Assembly (NCBI RefSeq): GCF_902806685.2
Contig: NC_048547.1
Coordinates: forward strand, 13,093,196 to 13,157,195
Origin: Maniola hyperantus
Taxonomy: Eukaryota; Arthropoda; Insecta; Lepidoptera; Nymphalidae
Length of the DNA stretch: 64,000 nucleotides
Direction: 5' to 3'
The notes beneath the pieces are model-generated. The model made no database searches and was not told the origin of the DNA. It saw only the letters and a program-made list of their open reading frames with translations. Shown here in pieces: positions 1-9,865 of this stretch (position 1 is its first letter; each line of letters begins with the position of its first letter). The position numbers and the translations under genes were made by a program.

Positions 1-1070
1 TTAGCCTGGAATCTGCCTGGAATGTCTACAAAGCCCTCTAATGGCGGGCTTTCGACGCACAAGTAGATGCCTACTAAGGGGAGAATGTACTGTGGTACAA
101 GTCATAAGAGACAGCGATTGAGGTTTTTTATAGAACAGCTTTAAAGTGACTTTTACAATACACTTTTGAATTTTCTGCGGTTGTTAAGAACCAATTCTAA
201 CCAGTCTACCACTGGTTTAGAACCTTATTCCCAATCAGGCACGTTACATTGCGGACGAGTTGAAAGCGCAGCGCGGACGCAATCTGGTGGTTTAATTATA
301 CAGAGGTGCCTTGACCATGCCATGCTGCCTCTGTATATCCTGCGTCTCATCGCTTGTATACATTTTTTGGGAAATATTACAACGTTGTATTTGGGAAGCG
401 GTGCAGCACCAATGCCACGCCACCATCTCGCCCGCAACCGTCGCCTGTGTATGTCCCGCCCCTTAGTTACCTAATAATTTAATATCAAGCCATAGTTCAT
501 CTAAACACGCTTGCAACTTGTCTAACTTGTCTAGAATTTTAGAGTGTAAAAATTGTTTAAAGCCTTGTGTGATTGATGTGAAAATATTTCCGAACTCAAC
601 GTCGAATAACGCATTTAGAAAACAAAAGCTCGTATAAAAAGTCGTAGTGTGAAATAAAAATAGCTGTCTCTTACAACTTGGGTCACACACACTAGAAGCG
701 CTCTCTACCTTTGCTTAGCTCTTAATTGAAGAACGTTGAAGTAAGTTAATATGAGTCTCCCCGGATTGAAACAAAGATATATCTTAATTTAAGAGATTAT
801 GGCGTAAAATATTTCACTGAAGAAACGATACAGACATAGGGCTTCTTGCAATTCACGAAGGCTAGTGAACTTTACTTGTGGTAACGTCGTTTACATGGTC
901 ATTGCGTAAGTGTGCGTGCATGTCGGACCAATCAGTCGCGAGCAAGCGCTGTCAAACGCACACATTTAGTGTACCTTACGTACATATACCGATACGACTA
1001 AAACACAAGCATGAGTCAGTGGCCTTCGTGAAATTCAAGAACTATACCAGGCGGTAAATATACCATACCA
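1..1070. other. No gene recognised; AT-rich flank
   Basis: I see no coding signal; the short open frames here resemble no family I know. A fragment near 840-930 (cacgaaggctagtgaac... then cgtaagtgtgcg) is loosely repeated near 17620-17700, so it is probably part of an old dispersed repeat. Confidence 0.5.
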
Positions 1071-1073
1071 GCG

Positions 1074-1122
1074 GGTTTGAAATTTGTGTAGTACACGCGG
1101 ACGAAGTCGCGGGCATAAACTA
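1074..1122 (+). mobile_element. Helitron-like 3' end fragment
   Basis: It carries the 3' signature seen many times in this window: a short hairpin (cgcggacgaagtcgcgg) followed by a CTAG end next to T. Only the last ~50 bp are present. Confidence 0.6.
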
Positions 1123-1146
1123 GTTAAAATATAATCATTAAAATTT

Positions 1147-1348
1147 AATTCATCATCATCATCATCATCATCATCAACCAATAGACGTCCACTGCTGGAC
1201 ATAGGTCTCTTGTAGGGACTTCCACACGCCACGGTCTTGCGCCGCCTGGATCCAGCGGCTCCCTGCGACTCGTCTGATGTCGTCCGTCCACCTAGTGGGG
1301 GGGTCTTCCAACGCTGCGTCTTCCCGTGCGAGGTCGCCATTCCAGCAC
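1147..1348 (-). mobile_element. RTE-type LINE, 3' end remnant
   Basis: Read on the minus strand it encodes the C-terminal motif of lepidopteran RTE-type endonuclease/reverse transcriptases (WRPRTG..., RPPTRWTDDIRRVAGSRW, SLQETY), then a (GATGAT)n tail, seen on the plus strand as catcatcat at 1148-1174. Frame breaks and 5' truncation make it a dead copy. Other copies in the window are at 8322, 10160, 13683, 16518, 51045, 56655 and 60560. Confidence 0.8.
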
Positions 1349-1517
1349 CTTAAAATTTAATTAGCTTATCTGAATCTACCTAAAGTAAGTGATACCTGTA
1401 TATTCTCAAAGAAAATCTAATGATTCTAGTCATTCTAGACACGAAAGAAACAAATCCGGCTTTTATCGGAATAAAATCCTCCAACGACATCTTTGCATAC
1501 TAAACAGTTCCTATATT

Positions 1518-1822
1518 TTAAAAAACGGCCAAGTGCGAGTCGCACTCGTGCACGAACGGGGTTCCGTACCATTATCTATAAAAGCAGCAAAATGTTTGTT
1601 GTATGTTTGTTGTATGGAAGCCGCCTTAAATATTTATTTTATTCTGTATTTTAGTATTTGTAAGTTAGCGGCAACAGAAATACATCATCTGTGAAAATAT
1701 CAACTGTATAACTATCACGGTTCATGAGATACAGCCTGGTGACAGACGGACAGACAGACGGAAGGACAGCGGTGTCTTAGTAATAGGGTCCCGTTTTACC
1801 CTTTGGGTACGGAACTCTAAAA
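1518..1822 (+). mobile_element. Dispersed short element ('ggccaagtgcgagtc' family), variant
   Basis: It starts with aaaaaacggccaagtgcgag and ends with ggtacggaactctaaaa, with a short GACAGACGGACAG-type tract near the end. The ends match the family seen at 2769, 7406, 13024, 50548 and 55494, but the body differs, so it is a separate subfamily. No coding capacity. The class (SINE-like or non-autonomous LINE) is undecided. Confidence 0.6.
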
Positions 1823-1883
1823 TGATTGTGGTTAAAAAAATATTAATGGGCGCATCGTTGAGTTGCTATACACTAAGTAGTAA

Positions 1884-1975
1884 GCTGTGATAGCTTAGTG
1901 GTTAGGACGTCCGCCTCCTGATCGGAGGTCGGGAGTTCGATCTTGGGCATGCACCTATTAAGTGAGATTGCAGGC
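1884..1975 (+). mobile_element. tRNA-derived SINE head (family A)
   Basis: The sequence tgatagcttagtggttagg resembles a tRNA A box, and gagttcgatc about 40 bp later resembles a B box. The same head occurs in reverse near 15560-15645, 55960-56030 and 58380-58460. It lacks a proper cloverleaf and recurs with a common non-tRNA body, so it is a SINE rather than a tRNA gene. Confidence 0.6.
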
Positions 1976-2263
1976 AAGGGCTGACTTGTGTCTGAGTAAA
2001 TAAAAATTATATGTCGATTTTACAGAAGAGCTGTTTAATGTTCACATATGACTAGCATAAACATAGTACCTAGATGTTAAACAGTAGGTCACTCCCCAGT
2101 TATTTAACTATACCCATGGCAAACAATTAAGTCGAGCCGTTGCTCCGTTGCGACGATGATCGAAGGACAAACTAACAAATAAACACACTTTCGCATTTGG
2201 GTGGTGATATGGGTAGTGATTCTGTGGCATAGTACTCAGAGAGGTCGTATCGTACAAATGTGT

Positions 2264-2443
2264 GTACGCGGGCGAAAATGATGAACATCGGCCTTTAGAA
2301 TGACATTTCAGGTTTGTAGAGCGTTGTCACTGTCACTCATACCCATATTACGACGTTTTGTCGGCCTCAACGACCGAGACAGTGCTCTACAAATCTGCTA
2401 TCTCCTTCTAAAGATCGATGTTTATCACTTTTGGCCGCGTACT
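2264..2443. mobile_element. TIR element, family 'GTACGCGGC' (copy 1)
   Basis: The left end gtacgcgggcgaaaatgatg and the right end catcg...ttttggccgcgtac are inverted repeats; inside are inverted blocks ctttagaatgacatt / gtagagc...gctctac. Related copies lie at 9071-9248, 53449-53570 and, as a fragment, 58316-58380. Non-coding MITE-like element. Confidence 0.6.
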
Positions 2444-2444
2444 G

Positions 2445-2562
2445 TACTCTATTGTATACTGAGTGGTAACTAAACATCATTTCCGCTCGTCTAAAATACC
2501 TATTTCCCATCCTCACCACTCTCATACACGCCTAACTTAATTTCCGTTCAACTACAAGTAGG
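2445..2562. repeat. Direct repeat A1 (partner 3472-3597)
   Basis: About 115 bp (tactgtactct... catttccgctcgtctaa... cctaacttaatttccgttcaac) recur in the same orientation at 3472-3597 with moderate divergence. The two copies bracket a stack of inserted elements. Confidence 0.6.
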
Positions 2563-2603
2563 TACTTATTTACGTAGTCTTACGACGAACTAACTTTATT
2601 TAT

Positions 2604-2757
2604 TAGCTGATGCCCGCGGCTTCATCCGCGTGGAAATCCCGTGAAAACTCTTTGATTTTCCGAGACAAAAAGTAGTCTTGCAAGAAATTAGTTCGGCCAT
2701 TTGCTCCGTTGCGCCGTGATCGAAGGACAAACAAACACACAAACACACTTTCCCATA
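2604..2757 (-). mobile_element. Helitron-like element, short copy
   Basis: In reverse orientation, it has a gatgcccgcggcttcatccgcgtgg terminal hairpin at the left. At the right it has the family's other end: the stretch 'caaacacactttcccat', the reverse complement of the usual gcgaaagtgtgtttg start. Confidence 0.6.
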
Positions 2758-3039
2758 GAAAGAAAGAAAAAAACCGGCAAAGTGTTAGTCAGACTCGCGC
2801 ACCGAGGGTTCCGTACTACAGTCGTAGATATTTTCAACATTTTGCACGAAAAATCAAAAACTATTATGCATAAATATAAATAAAATCTACATATTTTAGA
2901 ATGTACAGGCAAAGCCCTTTCATATGATATCCCACTTGGTATAGTTATTATTATTATATATTATTTATTTGTACCATAAACATTTAATATTAAAGAGAAA
3001 AAGAAAGCAAAAGTGGACAGGCAAGCACTTATCACTATG

Positions 3040-3117
3040 AGAGATCTCTACCAGTGACCCTTAACAGTGCGAGAGATTGTCCTCTCGCACTGTTAAGGGT
3101 CACTGGTAGAGATCTCT
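3040..3117. repeat. Perfect 36-bp palindrome with 6-nt loop
   Basis: The left arm 3040-3075 and right arm 3082-3117 are exact reverse complements (arm starts agagatctctaccagtgacc); the loop is attgtc. It is not part of the surrounding element in other copies. Confidence 0.85.
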
Positions 3118-3118
3118 G

Positions 3119-3210
3119 AATATTAGTACTTACCTACTTATGTGTAATTTTCAAAATAAGATACAAATCTTACTTTGAAAATTACACATAAGTAGGTAAG
3201 TACTAATATT
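3119..3210. repeat. Second 37-bp palindrome, adjacent to the first
   Basis: The arms 3119-3155 and 3174-3210 are exact reverse complements (arm starts aatattagtacttacctact). The 18-nt centre itself pairs as taagat/atctta, so only one base pair mismatches along the whole stem. It begins one base after the previous palindrome. Its right arm resembles the element consensus (ttactttgaaaatt), so the left arm looks like an inverted duplication of local sequence. Confidence 0.85.
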
Positions 3211-3471
3211 TGTTCATGAACACATTTTAATTTTTTTGATGGTGTAACCACAAACTCACGGGTTTCGGATTTTTCCCCTTACGTGTGCTATAAGACCTAC
3301 CTACCAAATTTCATAATTCTAGGTCAACGGGAAGTACCCTATAAGTTTCTTGACAGACGACAGACAGACAACGAAGTGAGGGTAAGGGTTCCTTTTTTTT
3401 CTTTTAAGGTACGGAACCCTAAAAAGAAAAAAGTCTATTCTTTGAAAGTTGTAAATCGATAGAGAGACAAA

Positions 3472-3597
3472 TGTGTACTCTACTATGCTGAGTGCAGACT
3501 GAACCTCATTTCCGATCGTCTAAGAAATAAGAATAGCTATTTCCCGTAAACCTCGCCACTCCCATACACGCCTAACTTAATTTCCGTTCAACTTTTA
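3472..3597. repeat. Direct repeat A2 (partner 2445-2562)
   Basis: Same-orientation copy of 2445-2562: both contain catttccg.tcgtctaa and cctaacttaatttccgttcaac. Confidence 0.6.
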
Positions 3598-3611
3598 CGA
3601 GTTAGACTGGA

Positions 3612-3927
3612 GGCACACGATGCGTTGCGGCGCCGCACCGCAAAGATTTCACCGTATCAGCGGGCACACGAGTGGTGCGGCGCCGCAACGTTGTTATATC
3701 GCAGTGGCGCCGTAGCAGCGTTGGACAGTCTGTAAATGAACAACTGAGCGGTGCCGCTACGACGCGCGACGTCGCAACGCATTCACCCCTCCCCGCCTCG
3801 TCTCGGTGGTTGCAAGTCCGGTGCGGCGCCGGAGCGCATCGTGTGACATGCCACAGATATTTCTATGTAAGACGTCGCAGCGACTCCGCTCCGGCGCCGC
3901 ACCGCCGGCCGCAACGCATCGTGTGCC
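3612..3927. mobile_element. GC-rich TIR element ('GCGGCGCCGC' family), copy 1
   Basis: The ends ggcacacgatgcgttgcggc... and ...gcaacgcatcgtgtgcc are inverted repeats. The interior repeats the self-complementary core gcggcgccgc several times. A close copy lies at 21365-21677 and a diverged one at 23190-23454. No coding capacity, so probably a MITE. It stands out sharply against the AT-rich background. Confidence 0.7.
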
Positions 3928-4132
3928 CCGCTCTTATACGCCTACTTATTTATTTCTTTATTCGACGCACAGATTCGATCAAATACTATTGTATGTATTG
4001 GTATAGGAATATAAGAGACTAGGGTATGACCACGAGTTACTACTTCGTCGTGTATTTAGGTTATTAAAAATCTCCTCTCTTTGATTTTCCGGTATAAAAA
4101 TCAGCCTAATAAAAATCAGCACATGACTAGCG

Positions 4133-4206
4133 TGGTATTTTGGCCAAAACCCTTCTCACTCTGAGAGGAGACCCGTGCTCTGTAGTGAGCTGGAAATGGG
4201 TTGGGA
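4133..4206 (+). mobile_element. SINE family A tail fragment
   Basis: The block ggccaaaacccttctca...gaggagacccgtgctctgtagtgagc recurs at 57404-57492 and, reversed, at 15128, 55815 and 63296, where it is joined to the tRNA-like head of family A. Confidence 0.5.
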
Positions 4207-4311
4207 TCATCATCAACTCAATAATTTATAATTGCGTAGTAACTTCGTTAGTATAGATGGAGACTAATGATATTTTACGTCAGTGCTAAAAGAAACGAGA
4301 GACCCCGTGAG

Positions 4312-4492
4312 ATAAATAAATAATATAAATGCAAAAGTGTGTTTATTTGTAGGTTTGTCCTTCAATTATAGTGCAACAACGCTACGGATCGACGCGATTT
4401 TTTGCGTGGACACCTGTATCGTGACATATTGTTACTTTATATCTCAGAAAATCAAAGAATTCTTACGGGATTTTTAAAAACCTAGCTCGCGG
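4312..4492 (+). mobile_element. Helitron-like element, degenerate
   Basis: It begins ataaatgcaaaagtgtgtttatttg and contains the family's middle (gtgcaacaacg..., tatctcagaaaatcaaaga...cgggatttttaaaaacc). The terminal hairpin is eroded. Confidence 0.5.
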
Positions 4493-4976
4493 ACATCATT
4501 TAATTATTATATTATTATTAAATAATTGGCGACATCGACAAACCGACATGTCAACGTAAAATAACTGGATCTAGTAACTTATAATAGTTTCAATGGAAAG
4601 GAAGGAAAGGGAGTTTATAAAGATAAATTAGAACCCCATACTAAGAATAGATAAATTTCACCCGTACCTATAAGTAAATTCCACCCGTGAAACCGGGGCG
4701 GGTCAAATTATTACCTACGTAGATAGTTAATTCCATAAAGCCACCTCATTTGCAATCTGAAATTAATCAGCGACGAAACCGAAAACCTCATTAATCATTT
4801 ATCGACCGTCATTAATAATATTGATATTAGTTGTCCAGTGAACGACAAAGCAGCCTTCTCCATAAACGTGACACTGGCGAAACACTCTGTGCCCAGCTGG
4901 CACACCTAAAAGCCAATAATTGGGAATTGAATTGAACGACAAAGCATAGAAATACTCCATAATGTGGCTAATTCCG
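4493..4976. other. No feature recognised
   Basis: AT-rich sequence between repeats. A small open frame on the minus strand (4799-4984) has no recognisable family. Confidence 0.4.
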
Positions 4977-5116
4977 TTGTACACAATCTCTAAACTAAAC
5001 TAAACTAAAATGGCACGTCTAAATCTATTGCTATCCCTTTCATAATGTTGCTTGAGGAAAAGAATAGCACTAGATTTAGACCTGTTCATTTAGTTTAGTT
5101 TGGAGATTGTGTACAA
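4977..5116. mobile_element. Foldback TIR element, 140 bp
   Basis: The left end ttgtacacaatctctaaact and the right end agtttagtttggagattgtgtacaa are inverted repeats extended by actaaact tandem units. The interior also pairs (gtctaaatct / agatttagac). A half copy of the same end occurs near 25600-25640. Confidence 0.7.
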
Positions 5117-5179
5117 GAGAATCGGCCCCATTATGCTCCTTGCACTCTTGACTAAAACAATAAAACTTAAAGCTAGCCT

Positions 5180-5600
5180 TATCTAATTACTATATAAATC
5201 ATGACCGCGTGGAATGGTGCCAAGAATACTGGCTGCATTTCCGCGCTGGACAGCCAGGCTGATCCGCTGCGCAAAAAATGAGCCAGCCCTTCTGTCACCA
5301 GTTGAGGCTATTAATCGCGGTGAAATGTCTCGTAAAAAATTTTTAGCACTAAGACTCCATGGCCCCAGGGTCTCCACGGCAAACGGCACAAAATGTAACT
5401 CTCTATAAGAGAGGCATACTTGCGCCGCTTGCCGTTTTCAGCTGTTTCTGCTGCGGCTCCCGGTCTTGATGCTGTCTTCCTGATATGACACGGGGCCAAT
5501 GTGTCAACGCAAGTTGCGTCCCACATTAGCGCCCGTCCCCGTTCCCAGGGAACCAGCGTCAATCCATCAGGTCTCTTGCCATCATCCCGACTAATCCCTG
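5180..5600 (-). pseudogene. LINE reverse-transcriptase C-terminal relic
   Basis: Read on the minus strand, two frames carry the conserved C-terminal block of a non-LTR retrotransposon polymerase: one with PWERGRALMWDATC and DTLAPCH, then after a frame break VETLGPWSLSAKNF, TGDRRAGSFF and ISLAVQRGNAASILG. The order and spacing fit one protein with a frameshift near 5390. A second relic of the same family is at 54590-55115. It is not a host gene. Confidence 0.75.
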
Positions 5601-5689
5601 CCGGCTCAATGAGCGCAGGAATATTTATGGTGGCAAGAGCTCTTTTAATTGTATCGTTAAGAGAGCCAATCTTGACTTGAAAGTATTAA

Positions 5690-5826
5690 AATTAGAGGGG
5701 AGAACTGATGCTGGAAGGGTAGCCTCCATATCCAAGCGGTTCGAAAATTCAACCCCTAAGAGGGTAAAATAGGGGTTCGAAATTTGAGTAGTCCACGCGG
5801 ACGAAGTCGCGAAGCATAAGCTAGTA
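5690..5826 (+). mobile_element. Helitron-like 3' portion
   Basis: It contains the subfamily body ttcaacccctaagagggtaaaataggggttcg, the terminal hairpin ccacgcggacgaagtcgcg and an aagctagt end. Confidence 0.65.
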
Positions 5827-6300
5827 AGCTAGTAGGTAATAAATTAAACTTTTTGATGCTCGATGATGATAATATAGTGTTGATAATTTTTACGCGAACT
5901 TAACACTAAAGCTACGAGGGTTCCAAACGCGCCCAGGTCTGAGAAGAGCCCACAACAAACTCAGCCGGGTATTCTTTTTATCATCACCACTTTACAAAAT
6001 CACTTAAACTTATTAGAACTATCACAAAGCCGTTGAGCACCTTATTCCCAAGCTTTCTTATCATTTAAATAATCCTTTACATTTTAATAGGATTTTTCAA
6101 TAAGTTACTAGGTAACTTTATACCGTTACCTACTGGTTACCTCCTATGCCCTTTACCGCTCTAACCCGGAGCGATACAGCGCGGGTGGCGTGCGGGTGTG
6201 CGGGGCATTCCCCCGCATCATACATTTTACTATAATCTATACTTCTACTTTCTATGTATTGTTTCCTGTACTGATTTTAATGCTGATTTAATCATTTATT
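5827..6300. other. Mostly unassigned; partial GC-rich MITE at ~6165-6220
   Basis: Unremarkable AT-rich DNA except 6165-6220 (gcgcgggtggcgtgcgggtgtgcggggc), a half copy of the family seen whole at 52361-52507 and 61899-62071. Confidence 0.4.
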
Positions 6301-6302
6301 CA

Positions 6303-6899
6303 TCTATATATATAAAATTCAAAGTCCTGACTGACTGACTGACTGACTGACATAGATATCAACGCACAGCCTAAACCGCTGGTCCTGAAGACATGAAATT
6401 TGGAGGGTATATTCTTTGTAAAGAGTAGGTATCCACTAAGAAAGGATTTTTCGAAATTCCACCCCTAAGTGGGTTAAATGGGGGATGGAAGTTTGTATGA
6501 AAGTCGGTCATTTTTCAAGTTATTTGCATGAAAATTGGTATTTGGGTTTTCGGTCACAAATGAAGAAATACGTGTTTCAGGATTTTTGGAAAATTTGCCC
6601 ATAAGGGTGGTAAAATAGGGAATGAAAGTTTGTATGGGAAAGTTTTAATTATTGATATCATAATTAACTTGAAATTTGGAAAGTAGGTTTTTTCTTGAGG
6701 TTAGGTGTGACGTCACTGTCAGCTAAGAAACGACTATGAGAAAATCCCCCCAAGGGATGAAATGGGATTTGGAAGGTTATATGTGTTAATGGGTGCTGGT
6801 GCAGGGTGCGCATCCTGATGTTATAATGTTTGTTTCTGAATTAAAAAATGCCATTTGTTTCCTGTAGGCCACGCGGGCGAAGCCGCGGGCAGAAGCTAG
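6303..6899 (+). mobile_element. Helitron-like element, apparently full length (597 bp)
   Basis: It begins TCTATATATATAAAATTC, has a (GACT)n tract, and ends with the hairpin cacgcgggcgaagccgcggg followed by gcagaagCTAG next to T. A 5' TC, a subterminal 3' hairpin, CTAG and insertion beside T are the hallmarks of a non-autonomous Helitron. No protein is encoded. It is the longest intact copy of this subfamily here; reversed shorter copies lie at 30186, 30416, 57770 and 58766. Confidence 0.7.
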
Positions 6900-7243
6900 T
6901 TCAATATAAACATCTTACCCACGTACCAAGTAGGCGATTGAAAGCAAGCCTTATACCAACTTATTTACCATCGATGTTATTTACAGTTACTTTCATGTTC
7001 CTATCGATAGGTAATCGAAAAGCCTTCGCCGCATACCGATAGAATAGAGTCAATATTGTGAGTAAATACACGTACGACGATATCACGAGGGGAATAGGGG
7101 TGGGTTCTGTCACTTTTTATAGCTTTCAAGGTCAAGTGGTTTACTGAATATAAGTATCAGATACCTACTTCAATTCAATTCATTTATTTCAGCGGACAAT
7201 CAAGATCCATTATGTGTCAGTAACAATAAATCAGTAGGTACCC

Positions 7244-7345
7244 TTATTATAAATGCGAAAGTGTGTTTGTTGGGTTTGTTAGTTTGTTGGTTTGTTGGTT
7301 TGTACTTCAATCATGTCGCAACGGTGCAACGCATTGACGTGATTT
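7244..7345 (+). mobile_element. Helitron-like 5' portion with GTTTGTTG repeats
   Basis: It starts cccttattataaatgcgaaagtgtgtttg, has a ttggtttg tract and a gtcgcaacggtgcaacg block, and is then cut off by the palindrome at 7347. Confidence 0.6.
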
Positions 7346-7346
7346 T

Positions 7347-7405
7347 ATCCATATTCTACTCAATGAGTTTTAGACACTCTAAAACTCATTGAGTAGAATA
7401 TGGAT
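7347..7405. repeat. Perfect 27-bp palindrome with 5-nt loop
   Basis: Arms 7347-7373 and 7379-7405 are exact reverse complements (arm atccatattctactcaatga...), loop acact. It sits exactly at the junction of a truncated Helitron-like element and the next dispersed element. Confidence 0.85.
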
Positions 7406-7858
7406 ATTTTTAGGGTTCTGTATCTCAAAAGGAAAACGGAACCCTTATAGGATATCTTTGTTGTCTGTCTGTCAAGAAACCTACAGGGTACTTTCCGTTG
7501 ACCTAGAATCATGAAATTTGGCAGGTAGGTAGCTTTTATAGCAGACATAAGGGGAAAAATCTGAAAATCGTGAACTTGTAGTTACATCACACAAAAAAAT
7601 TTGGTCATGAATGATTAGTAGATATTTTCAATTTTCAAAGTAAGATAACTAGGTATATCAAGTGGGGTATCATATGAAAGGGTATCATATCACTTGTACA
7701 TTCTAAAACAGTAGATAGATACATAGTTATACAACAGTAGATACATGGTTTTTTTTTCATCATAGATTTATCGTGCAAAATGTCGAAAAAATACGACCGT
7801 ACTACGGAACCCTCGATGCGCGAGCCTGACTCGCACTTGACCGGTTTTTTTTTGTTCT
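7406..7858 (-). mobile_element. Dispersed element ('ggccaagtgcgagtc' family), reversed copy
   Basis: It runs from tagggttctgtatctcaaaagg to cgcacttgaccggtttttttt, the mirror image of the 2769 and 50548 copies. Shared blocks include ttgttgtctgtctg, gacctagaatcatgaaatttgg and tcaagtggggtatcatatgaaag. Confidence 0.7.
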
Positions 7859-8157
7859 TTTTCAGACTAGTACAAATGGGGGCGGGAGGAAATGATCATT
7901 ATCGAACATCTCGTGTTGGTTAACGATGCCATGTCCCTGTGGGCATGTCGAGATAAATGGACCCGGGGAACATGAGGAACGGAAAAAACGTTACTAAGTA
8001 ATACGATTAGGTACTTTGTAGCTAGTCTGTAATCCAATCGGGTAAATTACGAGAGGATTTTTTGTGCCTTTTTCTTCTATTTTGTGGTAACTATTTTTTT
8101 TTCTAAATTAAGAATATTAGCCATGTTAAATGACAAATATTCCCCTTTCCTCTCCAA
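7859..8157. other. No feature recognised
   Basis: Short unassigned stretch between dispersed repeats. Confidence 0.4.
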
Positions 8158-8302
8158 CTAAGCGTCAGGCTTGTGCTAGGAGTAGGTACGACAATAGTGC
8201 AACGGGCAGGGTTTGAACCGTCGACCACTTCGCCGTTCACCACGTTGTAGGGTTTTCAGTCCACTCCTTTACCCGTTGAGCTATTGAGGCTCTCTATTAA
8301 AT
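8158..8302 (-). mobile_element. tRNA-derived SINE (family B), copy 1
   Basis: On the minus strand: agctcaacgggtaaaggagtggactg... then ggttcaaaccctgcccgttgcactattg, i.e. A-box- and B-box-like motifs, followed by the family body gtcgtacctactcctagcac. Other copies: 8560, 15246 and 17700. Confidence 0.65.
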
Positions 8303-8321
8303 TCCTTTAGATAGTAGAGTA

Positions 8322-8505
8322 GCCAAGGTGCTGGAATGGCGACCTCGCACCGGACGCAGTGTTGGAAGACCCCCACTAGGTGGACGGACGACATCAGACG
8401 AGTCGCAGGGAGCCGCTGGATTCAGGCGGCACAAGACCGTGTGAAAGTCCCTACAAGAGACCTATGTCCAGGAGTCTATCGTTTGATGATGATGATGATG
8501 AGATA
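8322..8505 (+). mobile_element. RTE-type LINE, 3' end remnant
   Basis: It encodes WRPRT...VGRPPLGGRTT-type sequence in broken frames and ends in a gatgatgatgatgat tail. It has the same 3' end as the copy at 16518-16862. Confidence 0.75.
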
Positions 8506-8559
8506 GTAGAGAGCTATACTTGGGTACTCCAAGTACGGTAGGCAGGTGATGAAAGATTA

Positions 8560-8676
8560 AAGCGTAATGCTTGTGCTAGGAGTGGGTACGACAATAGTGC
8601 AACGGGTGGGATTTGAAACGCCGACCTTTAAGATTTCAGTCCGCGCCTTAACCGTTGAGCTATTGGTGCTGATTCT
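8560..8676 (-). mobile_element. tRNA-derived SINE (family B), copy 2
   Basis: Same orientation and blocks as 8158-8302 (gcttgtgctaggagtgggtacgacaatagtgcaacggg; ccgttgagctattg), with internal deletions. Confidence 0.6.
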
Positions 8677-8681
8677 GAGCA

Positions 8682-8935
8682 CAACCTAATTTTAGAGTAT
8701 TCGCATCCTCTTCCTACTAATGTAATATGAAAAGGACAGACGCAGTTTGACAGTTTTAAATTTTATGTTTAGATGGTAAAACCCGTTATTTTAGCGCACA
8801 GTCGCGAGCTGTTATTAAATTTGTAGCGTGCACTAAAATTTAAAGTCTTTAAATGTAAAGTTCATGTTCTGTCCCTTTTTATCATTGTTAAAAAGAAAAG
8901 GATGCAGATACTCTAAATTTAGTTTAGAGAAAGAC
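8682..8935. mobile_element. TIR element with partner in an AGAP intron (33396-33640)
   Basis: The left end tctgagcacaacctaatttt...gagtattcgcatcct and the right end aaggatgcagatactctaaatt are inverted repeats. The interior has gacagacgcagtttgacagt and the reversed gttctgtccctt. A similar copy lies at 33396-33640. Confidence 0.6.
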
Positions 8936-9070
8936 AACGGAATCGGTGCCATTGAGGCTCTAAACTCTATTTAAAGTAAGTATTTATTCATGAAATAACT
9001 ATTCCATTTCCTAGACTATTTTTGATCTATGTACTGCAGAAAAACGGTTCGTGGTAAAAACATAGGTAAA

Positions 9071-9248
9071 GTACGCGGCCGAGAGTGATGTGCATCGACC
9101 TTTAGAATGCAATAGCAGATTTGTAGAGCATCGTCTCTGTCGTTGAGACCGACAAAACGTCATATAGGTATGAGTGACAGAGACAACGCTCTACAAAGCC
9201 GAAATGACACTCTAAAGGCCGATGTACATTACTTCCGGCAGCGTCCTG
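9071..9248. mobile_element. TIR element, family 'GTACGCGGC' (copy 2)
   Basis: Starts gtacgcggccgagagtgatg, ends ccgatgtacattacttccggc; the interior blocks gtagagc / gctctac and gtctctgtcg / cagagac pair. Homologous to 2264-2443. Confidence 0.6.
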
Positions 9249-9261
9249 TATGTAAAAAATC

Positions 9262-9490
9262 AGCACCCTTATTATAAATGCGAAAGTGTGTTTGTTTGTT
9301 GGTTTGTTGGTTTATTGGTTTGTTGGTTTGTTGGTTTGTTGGTTTGTTGATTTGTTGGTTTGTTGGTTTGTCCTTCAATTACGTCGCAACGGTGCAACGG
9401 ATTGACGTGAGAGTGACATAAGCTACTTTTTATTCCGGAAAATCAGAGTTCCCATTCCACGCGGACGAAGTCGCGGGCATCAACTAGTTA
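9262..9490 (+). mobile_element. Helitron-like element, near full length
   Basis: Starts acccttattataaatgcgaaagtg, has about ten GGTTTGTT-type repeats, gtcgcaacggtgcaacgg, a tatt.ccggaaaatcagag block, and ends in the hairpin cacgcggacgaagtcgcggg plus caactagt. Confidence 0.7.
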
Positions 9491-9725
9491 CGAAATATTC
9501 CGTATAGGCTCCATCAAAATGCCTTCCAAAATCATTTCCTCATTTCTTCCGCTCCTTAGAGCCTTATGGCCTCTTCAATATGCGGGCAACCGAAAACTCT
9601 CATCTCAAGAAAATCAGTTTTCTGTATGAAAACTGACCTTTTATTTCCCAGTGGAAGCTTGACGGTTTGAGGGTGCCTAAATCTTATATTGTGTCGCTTA
9701 AACTTTTGTTTGACACGTATAACTA

Positions 9726-9865
9726 CAACTAGCTTATTCCCGCGACTTCGTCCGCGTGGACATACACATTTCAACCCCCTATTTACCCGCTTCTATCTTA
9801 GACTGTCATCATCACTTACCACCAGGTGAGATTGCTAAATTTTATCTGAATAAAATAAAATAAAC
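9726..9865 (-). mobile_element. Helitron 3' fragment plus LINE 3' scrap
   Basis: 9726-9770 is the reversed hairpin end (agcttattcccgcgacttcgtccgcgtgg). 9793-9865 (gtcatcatcacttaccaccaggtgagattg) matches the 3' UTR of the LINE remnant at 50250-50545. Confidence 0.5.

Larger units (their letters stand above)
2769..3426 (+). mobile_element. Dispersed element ('ggccaagtgcgagtc' family), interrupted
   Basis: It begins with aaaccggcaaagtg...gagggttccgtact and ends with aggtacggaaccctaaaa, like the copies at 7406, 13024 and 50548. The middle is interrupted around 2940-3210 by AT-rich sequence and two large palindromes that the other copies lack. Confidence 0.65.

Noticed and set aside
1884..1975. 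tRNA genes at 1884, 15560-15645, 58380-58460, 63586 and 63930-64000
   Set aside because: They have A- and B-box-like words but no sound cloverleaf, and recur attached to common repeat bodies; they are SINE heads.
7347..7405. Palindromes at 3040, 7347 and 11870 as microRNA precursors
   Set aside because: Stems are perfect with 5-6 nt loops and lie at repeat junctions; microRNA precursors have larger loops and bulges.
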